A DNA stretch of 64,000 nucleotides from positions 16,118,986 through 16,182,985 of the forward strand of contig NC_079972.1 in NCBI RefSeq assembly GCF_029852145.1, in the 5' to 3' direction. Made by a program: the position numbers and the translations under genes. Of the stretch, positions 11,401 to 23,800 are shown piece after piece. How positions within the stretch are numbered: position 1 is the stretch's first letter; each line of letters opens with the position of its first letter. Under the pieces are notes generated by a model. That model was given only the letters and a program-made list of their open reading frames with translations. It searched no databases and was not told the origin of the DNA. This DNA is from Microplitis mediator. Lineage: Eukaryota; Arthropoda; Insecta; Hymenoptera; Braconidae.

Positions 11401-12610
11401 AAGATGCCAGAGGGTAATTAATATAAACAATATGATTTATTATTTCGCGTGCCAAATACCAAAAGGGCGTATTACAGCAGTTAGATAGGGTTCCATGCCA
11501 AAAGGGCGTATAAAAAAATTTTTTTTGTCATTCTTTTTAGAATCGCTCGAAACATAAAGATCTGCAGAAAAAAAATTTTTGACGTACTATCGCCAAAAGG
11601 GCGTAGATCTTTAGATCTTTGTATCTTTGTATCTAAAGATATACGCCCTTTTGGCATTTGGCACGCGATTTATTTAACAAACTAGCTAAAGTGAATTTAT
11701 TTTATTAAAGAATAATCTGTGGTCTAACGGCATTTACCACAAAACAACACATCATCCGTGCATCACTCGAGGCAGTATGTTTTCAATCGCGAGATATTAT
11801 CGAAGCTATGCATAAAGATTGTGGATTTCCTCTCACTAAAATTCATACTGACGGTAAAATGTCAACCAATAGTTTACTAATGCAACTTCAGGCTGATCTT
11901 AGTGGTATACCAGTGTGTAAGTATTTAATTTACTGATAATATTTATTTAAATACATAAACATTTATATTTTATTTATTTATAGTTAGATCAACAATGCCA
12001 GATATTACAGCACTAGGAGCTGCTATTGCAGCTGGACAAGCTCAAGGCGTTGAAGTCTGGCCACTTGATGGAGACGAGTCTGAAAGTGTTCCTAATGATA
12101 CATTTTTACCTACAACTACTCCAGAAGGTAATAAATATAAACAGATTATAATTGTTATTTTTTAAATATTTTTTATCGATACGTTAATTACTTTTAATGA
12201 CTTTTTTTTTTAATTACAGAAAGAGACGGAAGGTATAAAAAATGGAAGATGGCCGTTCAAAGAAGTTTAGGCTGGGCTGCTACCAAAATAACTGCCCATA
12301 TGACAGGTAAAGAAATAATTATACTTTTAATCATCTATAAAAAATTTTATTTGTTTTTAATGATGTCGGCAATTAAAAATATATATTTTTTATTTTTATT
12401 GGAAATACCTTTGTTATTAAAAAATATCTAATTATAGCCAATGAACGTTAAAATGAAATAAAAAAAAAAATATTGATAATAGAGTTAATATATTTTTTAA
12501 AAATTTTTACAGATGAAAGATACAGAGTATTAGCATCAATTCCTGCCAGCTGGTTTGTTATGTCAACTTTCGTCTTACTACGATTAAGTTATCACTTTAA
12601 GGAACGGTGA
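8462..12610 (+). CDS. Glycerol kinase family protein with altered active-site residues and C-terminal membrane tail
   Basis: Exons: first exon 8462-8630 or 9536-9617, then 9842-9921, 10037-10295, 10392-10609, 10685-10897, 10979-11089, 11157-11413, 11711-11916, 11984-12127, 12220-12306, 12513-12610. Phases agree throughout, giving 613 or 584 residues. It aligns along its length with FGGY-family glycerol kinase: the EGWAEQDPKEI, ARETTFVWD, DVTNASRTML, GQAKNTY, YALEGSVAVAGAAI and FVPAFNGLYAPYW blocks are all present. A hydrophobic C-terminal segment after residue ~590 (long form) matches the tail anchor of animal GK. However, GDQ, which carries the catalytic Asp in active enzymes, reads GNQ; the DQGT phosphate loop reads DVGT; NTYGTG reads NTYRSG; and DGGM reads DGKM. 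It may therefore be an inactive or altered paralogue. Intron 7-8 holds a 222-bp inverted-repeat element. Confidence 0.88.
9125..9360. promoter_or_regulatory. Possible internal promoter/enhancer of the glycerol kinase-like gene
   Basis: A locally GC-richer, CpG-containing stretch between the two alternative first exons. It has GATA-type cores (GATAATA near 9139) and a TGACATCAC CRE-like site near 9222. Its position ahead of exon 9536 suggests regulation of the shorter form. This is inference from composition only. Confidence 0.3.
9536..9617 (+). CDS. Alternative first coding exon of the glycerol kinase-like gene, with GC donor
   Basis: An ATG at 9536 opens 27 codons plus one base. The only donor that keeps the phase required by exon 9842 is GCGGCAG|GCATGT, a GC 5' splice site; the nearby GT, two bases on, would shift the frame. 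The exon at 8462 ends in the same phase with a normal GT. The two exons give different N-termini: an acidic, Glu/Asp-rich one from 8462 and a Ser/Asn-rich one from here. The moderately GC-rich stretch at 9125-9360 may hold this exon's own promoter. Confidence 0.6.
11446..11667. mobile_element. 222-bp inverted-repeat element (MITE) in a glycerol kinase intron
   Basis: The ends start CGCGTGCCAAATACCAAAAG and continue GGGCGTA, and the other end is the same on the opposite strand with one mismatch over 26 bp. Two further internal copies of CCAAAAGGGCGTA lie near 11499 and 11593. There is no ORF, and it is confined to the intron between 11413 and 11711. Confidence 0.8.
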
Positions 12611-13432
12611 CAACATTTATCAGATATTATCACACTAATTTAAATAATTAAAAGCTAGCCAACTAAAAAAATTTTATTGTTATTCAGTACATAGTTAGAT
12701 AGTTGATAAATTAGATTATAATAATAATAAGAATAATAATAATAATAATAGTAGCAAAAGACTATCGTAAATTAAAAAGTAAATATTGTTGACATGAACT
12801 ATTTGTTAATTTATATCTTATTATTTTATAATTTTATTGACTGAAAGTACGCACATTCAGCTACATAATTAATTAAATGACATACTCGAGTTGTCATATT
12901 TTTATCATTATTGATTTTAAAATATATAAATTACTTGCCTTATATGCTCAATATTATTGTCAAATTATATTTTTTTTAGTAAATAATAAATCACAACTTA
13001 TTTTAAACTTATACGTTATTGCAGCTGAATCATATAAATTAATGTTACCGTAAAAAAAAAAAATTTATGTGATTTTATTTTTAAAATAATTATAAAAGTA
13101 CTTAATAAATAAATTTGCATGATTATTGTTGCTTACAATTATTTTTATTAAGATAAATATGTTTTATTAATGACTATGTTATGTAAATTTAAAGCTTAAA
13201 ATTGTAAAAACTGTTACAAGACACGAATAAAATACTCATTGACCAGAATTGTAGCATACAGTAATTGTTGTTATTTATTTAATTTTAAAATTAAATGAGT
13301 CCGAATGTAGCAGTAATCAGAGAAATTTAAAATTATAAATAAATAGAGTAAATAATTAATAAAATAAAATTTTTAAAAAATGCGCATTTAAAAAATTTTG
13401 AAATTAATAAGTGCATTTTTATATGATACTGA
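12611..13432 (+). other. 3' UTR and downstream region of the glycerol kinase-like gene
   Basis: AT-rich, with an AAT microsatellite near 12720-12750 and poly(A)-signal-like GAATAAAATA near 13225. No other feature was recognised. Confidence 0.45.
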
Positions 13433-13627
13433 AGTTAGCAGACAATTAGTAATTTTCGGATTTTTTTTTTTAACAAATCAATTACAAAAAAACGAAAACT
13501 AAAAATATGCACATGTAGAAAATTTAAAAAATTACAAGTGCAATTTTTTCAAATATTTTTTTTCTTATAATTTATTGTTTAAAAAAAAGTCCAAAAATTA
13601 TTAGACGTCGGCTAACTTCAGTATCAT
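13433..13627 (+). mobile_element. MITE family A, copy 2
   Basis: The left end GATACTGAAGTTAGCAGACA and right end GACGTCGGCTAACTTCAGTATC form an inverted repeat. The internal ATGCACATGTAGAAAATTT mark is present. It is the first of three adjacent copies. Confidence 0.8.
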
Positions 13628-13636
13628 TTTTTATAT

Positions 13637-13830
13637 GATACTGAAGTTAGCCGACGTCTGATAGTTTTTGGATTTTTTTTTAAATGATAAATTATGAAAA
13701 ATAAAATATTTGAAAAAATTGCACCTGTAGTTTTTTAAAATTTTCTACATGTGCATATTTTTAGTTTTTTTTTTTCTGTAGTCAATTAATTGAAAATAGA
13801 ATTCAAAAATTTATAATTGTCTACTATCAT
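13637..13830 (-). mobile_element. MITE family A, copy 3 (inverted, one end truncated)
   Basis: It lies in opposite orientation to its neighbours. It starts GATACTGAAGTTAGCCGACG and ends AATTGTCTACTATCAT, where the GCTAACTTCAG part of the terminal repeat is missing. Confidence 0.75.
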
Positions 13831-13837
13831 ATTTTAC

Positions 13838-14037
13838 GATCCTGAAGTTAGCAGACAATTGAAAATTTTTGAATTTCATTTTGAACATTTAAATTTAAAA
13901 AAAAAAAAAAAATCAAAAAATGCACATGTAGAAAATTTTAAAAACTACAGGTGCAATTTTTTCAAATTTTTTTTTTTTATAATTTACTGTCTAAAATAAA
14001 ATCCAAAAATTATTAGACGTCGGCTAACTTCAGGATC
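13838..14037 (+). mobile_element. MITE family A, copy 4
   Basis: Both ends are intact: GATCCTGAAGTTAGCAGACA at left and GACGTCGGCTAACTTCAGGA at right. A poly-A/poly-T-bearing interior and no coding capacity. It lies 7 bp after copy 3. Confidence 0.8.
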
Positions 14038-14839
14038 ATCATATTTTTATAAATATTATTTTTTAAATTATTTGTAATTTTAAATTTGTCTGATGTCTTC
14101 TACATTCACACTCTTAAAATTGATCAAGTTGGCGGTAAAAAAAAATTGCCGCCACTATTTAAATATCGACACAGGATACCAGCGCCTCTAGATTCAAGTA
14201 TCGAAATAAACAAAGAAATATCGATTCTCGATTGAATATAAGTTGAAGTTAAATTATTTTCTCTTGTCTTTATCTCGAATGTAAATATTGGCTACATTCA
14301 GTTGAATAGAACGTCGTGATGATCGCGACAATCCTCAGTTTAGAAACAGAATGCAATAATGAATGATCTAACAAAATCAAAACGATCAAGACAACTCACG
14401 TACAACAAACACCTCGTGAGAACCGTCAAACAATAAATATACCTCGCTAAAATAATTATCAAAAATGTGTTTATCTAATCGTGGTGATGTGACATAATAA
14501 ATATATACATATATGTATATATATATTATATATATGTATATGTATATATATAAATATATTAATAAAGTAGTGAACAGGTGTTGTTAATAATATTTAAATA
14601 ATTAAGTGTTAACGGTGATGGTGGTGGTGGCGGGTTAGCATCCGACCATCAATTCCTGGTGGAAATACACAACACTAACGGGGATTTTTTTTGTTGACCC
14701 TGATTGGTGTTAAAATTGCATTGTCCGCTGATACAAAAAACATAACTCTTGTGTGTACATAAATATTTAGTATATTATTATTATTATTATTATCATTAGC
14801 ATCGTCAACATCATCATCATCAGTAGGAGCAGCATCAAG
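14038..14839 (+). promoter_or_regulatory. Upstream and 5' UTR region of Cbl
   Basis: It contains a TA/TATG-rich low-complexity stretch (14500-14560), an ATT microsatellite (14771-14795) and CATCAT repeats immediately before the Cbl ATG at 14840. A promoter is presumed here, but no core element was identified with confidence. Confidence 0.4.
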
Positions 14840-17800
14840 ATGTCGTCGGGTCACAGCAGCCGAAGTAGTCGAGCTGCCCACATAAGTTCTATACTTCAAA
14901 AACTCCAAGGACGGTTTACCGACGCAATGACTCCACCAAAATTATCAACAGATAAACGTATGCTCGACAAAACATGGAAACTTATGGACAAAGTTGTTAA
15001 ATTGTGTCAGCATCAGCGAATGAATTTAAAAAATTCACCACCATTTATCCTTGATATTCTGCCAGATACCTATCAACGGCTGAGATTAATTTACAGTAAA
15101 TATGAAGATCGCATGTCTGTATTACATAGCAATGAACATTTTTGTGTATTCATAAATAATCTTATGCGAAAGTGTAAACAAGCTATTAAATTATTTAAAG
15201 AAGGCAAGGAAAAAATGTTTGATGAGACATCACATTATCGTAGAAATTTAACAAAACTAAGTCTCGTATTCAGTCACATGCTCTCTGAATTGAAGGCCAT
15301 CTTCCCCAACGGCGTCTTCGCGGGTGATCAGTTTCGCATTACAAAGTCTGACGCCGCTGAATTTTGGAGAGAGCGCTTCGGTAACAGGTACACATTATTG
15401 TTATTATTATTACTATTATTATTCAATAGTATCCACTTTACTATATAAACTACCTAACCTACATACGTCATAGACAGCCATATAAATTTATATTTTTATA
15501 TTTCACCCCAATATTTTTTTCTTAATCCAATTACATCCCCGAATTTCAACAACATATTTATATATACCACCACTGCTACTCTTTACGACCAATCGATACA
15601 ATAGTTTATTGTATTGTATATATATATATAAAATATTAACTGAACTTAAATATATATTTTTTTTATATTGATTAAAAAATAAAAAAACCCGAGCATTAAA
15701 ATATTTTAATATAACAAATGACTTGAATGGATAGGATAGATATATATTTATATACTTTTTACGGTGCGCTTCGTTCATTGACAGTTTTATCAATTTAAAC
15801 TCGAATTAAAGAAACCGAATGCCGCCAAATAAGTTCATTCAACTGTTCAGCGACCTTTCTTTTACTGACTATTTATTACCCAGTATTCGATCATTATCAT
15901 CGTCATCACTAACATCATAAATTATAAACTTGATATAAGTATATGTATATATATTTAAGTTGCCGGCTTGTAGGTCATGCATCAATGAACTATAATCTAT
16001 TGATTAATATTTGATTATGATTTAAGAGCAGACAAGTAGTTATCATCTTGTAAAAAAAAAACGCATTCCGTCAGTCACGTATTTATTTTATTAACTACAA
16101 ATACCAACGCACGTTTAAACTTTTTTAATCGTTAGCAATATATGTGTGTATGTATGTATAAATAAACATTATGAGTATTGCGCTGGCCAATTCATGAATG
16201 GTTTGTCTAGCAGAGAACGTATAGTCGTTTTTTATCATTAATTTAAATGCACGTGTGTGCAAATTACAATTATTTAAGTTTAACTCACGTTTTATTTTAC
16301 TCGTATTATAAATATTAAATTTTATTAATGCGTTTATTAATACACTGTAAAAAGAGCGGTGTTAAAAATGGACTCATTTTAACTCCGCCCGGTGTTAAAA
16401 TAAAATTACACCGGTGTAGGAGGAGTTATTCACCGGTGTTAAAAATACCGGTATTAAATCAGGGTAACCGGTGTAAAAACGGAGTAAAATCGGTGTAAAA
16501 GCAGGGTAACCGGTGTAAAAGCGGAGTAATACCGGTGTAAAAGCGAGGTAACAGGTGTAAAAGCAGGGTAACCGGTGTAAAAACGGAGTAATATCGGGGT
16601 AACCGGTGTAAAAGCGCAGTAATGCCGGTGTAAAAGCGGAGTAATGCCGGTGTAAAAGCGGGGTAAATTGCGTCCGCTTGGAGTATTAATTTTAAAGATT
16701 ATAAAACACAAAAAATGTCAGTTCTTTATGAAAATTAATAAAAAATATCATTTATTAATAAGTATAGTGATCGAGTAGGTAAAAATATTCACAAAGTAAA
16801 ATATTTTAACACCGGTAAAAAATATCTACACCGGCGGCGGCGTTATTTTAACACCGGTCTAGGATATTTACACCGGCAGTGGTGTTATTTTAACACCGGT
16901 ACAGAATATTTACACCGGTGGCAGCGTTATTTTCACACCGCTTTTGGTGTTGAAATTTAACACCGCCGATTTTAACACCTACACCGCTTGGACTTACCCC
17001 GGTGATTTTTTACAGTGTAATTTAAAATTTTAAATAAAATTATTTTTGATCCGTTCTAATTTTACATTTAATTTTATAGTCGATATTTTTTTTACGTTTT
17101 CCGGTTTATAAATATACGATTTAAAAATACATTTTTTAATAAATAATGTTTAATAAAACAAAATAAATATATAAAAGTATGAGGATGTGGTGTGAGATTG
17201 GTAAGCGATTGTCGGCGGCGACGTTGACGGAACCCGTTCAATTACCCAGATGCGTGGACCTTCAGTTTCCGGCGTTTCCGGTCAAATGATCCGCGGACAT
17301 CCGCCCGGCTAGCACTTACACAACAGTACATACATATACAATATAATAATAATAATAATAATATATATATATATATAACCCGTGGTAGTGGCGGTACTCT
17401 TTCTAGTCATCATTGATTCATAACTCTTTCTCATTCTAAGAATTTTGTTTATGCTCATGCTGGGGGGTTTACCCTGACAATTTATCCTCATTTTTAATGC
17501 CTGTTCTTATCCCACACAAACTGACATATTTTTTTAATTAGACTTTAGTTGGTATTTATTTGAGTACATCAGACTTAAATGTTATTTTCTTCTTAAAATA
17601 GCACCCATCTAACCCTTGAATGAAATAAAAATAAAGGCTGAAAGAGGACCTTTAACCTTTGCATTGATACACATCGGTGAATGCCTTTTACAGTCTGCTT
17701 GCTTTTCCATTTAAATGCATATATTTATATATATATGTATATAACACACATAAACTTTTAAGCAAGACAGTATATAATACAACTAGCGAGTGTAAAAATC

Positions 17801-20800
17801 GGAGAAAAAGGTTTTTCAATAATCCTCAACGTCAAGTACAGTAAAAATATTGAGTTTTTAAAAGCTGAAAGTAAATCCAAATATCGACTTAACATTTATT
17901 CAAAGAAAAGTCGATATGTCACTTTATCAAAGTGCTTTTATCATTTTGTGGAAAAGGTTTTTTTTTTTTTTTAAATTTAATGGATAGTTTTGCTAACGTG
18001 AATAAATTGCTAGCTCATAAATAAATAATAAGATACGTGTGATATATTACTGTACATTAATAACATGACATATGATAGGACGAAAAAAAGTTAGATATAC
18101 ATACATATATTATATAGATCGGGTTGTTCTCGGACAAAACGGTTCCCCGCTCGTCGAGTTAATCTCACATCCGGACTGAGAGCAAAAGCGGAAGGAAGGG
18201 GACGTGACGTCACGATTGAGGAAAATTAAAAGAGTAACGCGAACGTGCGAGATGAAAAGAGAACTCGTACGCCCGCATGTACCATAAAACACTAGACATA
18301 TTTCGTTACTCCATACATATATAAATATATGTATATGTATATATGCTTAACAAAAGTACCCTGGCCCCTCAGCACACTACTTATATATTTGCATAGATAT
18401 ATTACATTACATTATACATTAACATGCTGACATTATATAAGTACCAGTACAGCAATTGCTGCTTACTGTTGGGTTTAAAATATATAATGAGTCAATGCCA
18501 CATAACCACATAACAACACGGGTTCGATGGAAATAAAATAAAATATGAGGGCATTGCTCGTTTATTTAACTAATAATAAATAATGTGGGAATTTTTTAAA
18601 AATAAAACTCATTAAATTTATTTTTTTGACCTTATGGATCCAAGTCAGGAAGCTCATTGATAAGCATTACTTACTGTAATGACAATTATTTTTTAAAATT
18701 CATTGTTACGCAAAGAACTGAGAATAGATATAAAGATTTAAAGATGTCTCTCGTCGGGAATGACGCCAACCTGACCACTACCACCACTACATCCGTTTTA
18801 TCTTATATATATACTCTTTATTATCTTTAATTTCGGGGGGAATGTACCAACGATGACGTACACTTTTTATGTATTGAGATTTTAAATTACAGGAAAATTA
18901 CCAATTATTACATTGTGTAATTTTATATATTACAATTTAACTATTTTATATGAAGAAAATAGTAATGTATTATGTAAATATAATTGCCGAATCCGTGCAT
19001 TGTTTTTTAAATATTTTCTGTACGCTAAAGTTATATTATACATTTTTTTCTTTTTTTTAAAACCTCAAGAGCATTGTGGATCATGTTGGTGGTCACGTAC
19101 GTTCGTGCCCTGAAGTTATATCGAAAATTTTTCCATCCTACCAAGTGCTTTTACCTTAATTAAACTCAGGCAAGCTTGACATTACGCTATTTTATAACGC
19201 AAATAAGTATTATTAAAATTACTAAAAAAAAAATATTTTTTTTAAACAAATAAAGAATTCCTTCAGTTACAATGCTTACAAAAAAGTCATTATTTATAAA
19301 TCACAATTTTTATATTTATAAAAATTTTAATGAGGAAAAAAAAATGAGTTCATTTTAATTCACATTGGGGTGTAGGATATGCTCTGAATTGTAATGAAAA
19401 AATATGTATAGGGAAAAAAAAAAATAAATAAAATGAAATGACATAAGAAAAAAGTGGGCCGCGAGTAAACTGGGTCTCTCCTCTTCGATCCGCGAATGTC
19501 AGGTCGGTAGACACGCGCGCAAACGCTTAAAGATGCGCGAAATCATAGTAACTAAGCATCAAGTGTGTTGGAAAAAGACATCGTCGTCGTTATACTTATA
19601 TATATACATATATGTATGTATGATGTTATTAGTTGAGTTCTATGAATGAACGCGGGTGTTGGGTCAGCCGACAAGCAAGGCCGGCTAATTATAACCAATA
19701 TATTTTCTTACGTGCGCTAACGTGCATATGAGCCAACTAAAACTCCCTTCTTTAATTATATTATTATTATATTTTGCTGGTGATGCTTTACTTAAGTTAG
19801 TCTGTCTCTCATTTCTCATTTATACTGGTCTCACTCTTTTTTAATGCTAATAATAACCATATTTCCGGAGCGACCTGGCGATAATGCTACAAAGATCTTC
19901 CTCACCGTTGCGTGGGCAAATATGTTTACCCAAGTCGCACGTATCTATATAACGTTATTATTTATATTTAAATATCAAATATACAATTATTAGTATTAGT
20001 ATTGACTGTTTTAATTTCATTCATTCTCACTAAATCTACTGATTTTTGTTTTTATTTATATACTTGTAGCAGGTTAATCACTGAGATTTTTTATTATTCA
20101 TTATTTTATCATGTATAAGGTTGAGTTGAGTCAAGTTAAATAATACGTAATTTCAATACTGACCTCTGATATTATTGTCAGCATTATTAAACTTGATTTT
20201 AATTACTTTATAATTAAATTCATTCAGAAATAAATTACGACCTAGAAAAAAAAACCGAGTACTCTACATTTATAACAATAATAGTTAGCACTTGTTGAAT
20301 AAATTAATATTATAATGTTATATTTTTATAAAATATATTTAAATAATCTCTAGACATTGGGATGTCTGTCTTTGTTACATTAGCAGACGAGACTTTTTAA
20401 TCCTAAAATCAATATTATACTCTTCCATTTCTTCTCGTCCCCTTTTGCTCCTGTTCTCAGCGTTTAAAAAAAAAGCGCATTTCCTGTTCATCTCGGGAGG
20501 TCATGACCGATAATAAAATACAGAGACTGGAGTGAAATTAAATCAAGTGTGAATACTGATATACGTGCAGACTTACACCACACACACGCACACTATTACA
20601 TATATTTCAATTAATTTTTTTAAATTATTTGAAATTTAACATCTTGTTACCGTTTATATTCAACACTAAATTTATAAATTATTTCAAGTAAATACGTATT
20701 TTCCATAATATTTTTTTAAAGAACTTAAAAACTTTGAATTGATAAAAAAATGCTTTTATGATAAAGATAAAAAGTAGTCAAGTATTATTATTTTTGTTGC

Positions 20801-23800
20801 AAGTTTAAATATAAATTTTCAATTCTAGTTATAAGAAAAAAAATAAGTAACAGACAGTAACAAAATTATAAACTTACTATAACTTTTTATTTAAGTATAT
20901 AATTTGCAAAACTTTTTACTGAACACAGATAGTATCATGTATCAATTTCCCTCAGTTGATTCCAAGTTCCAAGTAATCTATTTGTATGAAATTCAAATTT
21001 ATTCATATTTCAAAAGTCATCAAGTCAGCTTAATAAATACCACATTATCCTTTTAAATATCAGTTCAATGAAATAAATATTCTTATTAATAAAGTAGTTT
21101 TTGTTGATAAATTTAGCAGAAAACGTATACTACAATAGTATTCTGTTAACAATCCTGATATAGCCTGTTAAGTCATCGTTATTCCTTATCTAAACTTATA
21201 ATAATTTACTTCCGGCAAATGTTTAATATATATAATACCTTATCATTACCGTGTATGTACACTCAAGCTTACTCACAGTAACATTTTTATGGTATTTTAC
21301 TTAAAAAGCTTGTAAACGATTTAATCAAGCTTATCTACAAGTTAGCGATAACTTATATAAGAAATAAAATAGATGTATTTGTAAAAAAACTAACGTCTTT
21401 ATATGCATTTTATATAATCATATTTATTAGATACATTATTTGATCTTTTTTTTTTTTTTTGTTCACATTTAAACAAGTACAAAGTCCCAATTGGTTGCAG
21501 TGCGTGTGAATCGATACCTACGCACGGATATATTTATAATTAATTAGGTGTTGATTACAAAATCGATAACTTTAATGTTTCCATCAGACACGATACTCTA
21601 GAGGAAGCGTGTAAATTAATCATAGTCAAAAAAAAGAGAATGAATAAGTAAAAGGATTATAGATTATTTAAAAATTGAAAAATTTTAATTAAAAAATAAT
21701 TTCCTTTGCATAGAAAACAATTCATACGCTGTGATGTGCTGATTATTTAAATAAGCAGCAGTATTATTTTACAACCGTGCGCTGGGAATAAGTTGAGGTA
21801 CTGAATCCTCAAAAGTACTTTTCCAAATGTGATGCCAATTTACTTGGATCTACATTCGGTCCATGTCGTTCGACAACTTTTCCATCTTTGTCGACAATGA
21901 ACTTTGTGAAATTCCACTTGATGAAGTTTCCAAGAGTACCTCCCTTTTCCTTCTTCAAGTACTTCCACAGTGGATGAGTTGTTTCTCCATTCACGTCTAT
22001 TTTTTCAAACAAATCGAATTTCACCTGCAAAACAGAAAACATTTTTTTTTTTATTTTAAATTTAATTGTAAAAAGAAAAAAAAATAGTAAAAAAATTACT
22101 TTTTGACGATCAGCAAAGCTGCAAATTTCATCGCTGTCACCAGGCTCTTGACCATTGAATTGATTGCATGGGAATGCTAAAATGCGGAGACCTAAACAAA
22201 TAAATTTAAATCAAAAGTATTTATAGAATAATTATATAAAGATAAAAATATAAGTACCATGAGACTCTGCATATTTATCATAAAGCTCATTTAATTCTTT
22301 GTAATTTGTGGCAGTAAGTCCACACTTTGAGGCGACATTTACAATCAAACAAACGTGGCCTTTGTACCTAAAAAATAATTCATAGTAACAGTTAATAATT
22401 AATATAGACAGGCATTGAGCGAAAAGGAAAAAAAATAAATAATAAAGTTATATTAATAGTTTAACATACTTTTCGAGGGGTACATCTTCTCCTTTAATAG
22501 ATTTAGCTTCAAAATCGTGGACAGACTTTGCCGCCTTGTAATCCAAGTTTCCACTCATTACTATTTAAATTACAAAAATTACATTTACAATATTAAATAA
22601 TTTGAATAAAATACTCAGAGTCAACGTTTCAAATTACTTTCAGCAAATTGTTATTTTTTATTAAATATAAATCCAACTAGCTTTTTAATTAATAAATAAA
22701 TATTATTAGCATCTCATGCAAATTTCATTAAAACACTTTACTTAAATTGCAAATTCAAATCAACTAGATTTTTAAATAAATTCATTAATAGACGGGGGTA
22801 CTAAAAATACATGCCTGCAAAATTTCGAATAACTTGTTGCAACCCGGCAGGTATTATTGGATATTTCAAAAAACGCATTGTTGACCTAGACTTTTATTTT
22901 AAAAAAAACAACAAAAAAAAAAGTTTATTCATTTTTACAATTATTTCTAATTGCCCTCATAGCTTAATATCATTTTTAAATTCAAATAATCTTATAATTA
23001 AATTTAACCAGAAAAAAATTAATTAATAATTTTCTGCTTTATTGAAAATTTTCTTTTACTCCTGAGAAAAATTTCCTTTTTTTTTTTAAGTATTTATCAG
23101 ACCTCGGGCAATCCCATATCCGGCCCATATCCCGCCAATAATCGAATTAAAATTCAAATTCAAATTTTCAATTTTTTAAACCAAATGAAATTCACTTGAA
23201 ACCAGATCAATTTCAAAGGAGAAAAATTTCTTACAAAGTTAGATAGTAGTGCCATCTAGCAACAAGACAGAAGACAAAATGATCTGCGATGGATAGAATA
23301 CTCTTTTATATACGCAGTATATTTAACAATTAAATTCATTCAATAAGTAATTTAACATGACAATATACTATTAAATATGATTAATTTATAACATTAAATA
23401 AGTAGTTTTATATATTCTTACCTATAAATTTTATAAAATCAATGGACAATTACAATATTTTTACTCTACTTCTCGTTAGCTGTAAAATACCGACTGTGCA
23501 AACTGAGCAACTGTCTACGACTGACTAAAATTCGTATGTCACGTAGTATTTAGTATAGCTTATAGTAAAACGTTATATGTATAGATATTTATATATAGGA
23601 CATTGAAAAAAAGACATTACACATACTTGCTAAATATTTCATTAAATTTTCATCATATGTTATCGTTTGTCATATGTGTAAAGCTTACTTTACCACCCTT
23701 CAATATATATGTCATATTCACGATGACTTGACATTTTTTTGTCATAATTATTATTATTTTTCAATGTCACATCAATAAAGTTGTGATACCTTGAGTTCAA

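Noticed and set aside
16454..16711. 85-codon minus-strand ORF with repeated FTPVT/LLHR
   Set aside because: It is the translated tandem repeat of the 16342-17019 element.
22811..23026. 71-codon plus-strand ORF upstream of GPx
   Set aside because: Low-complexity Lys/Asn-rich frame without family resemblance or splice support.
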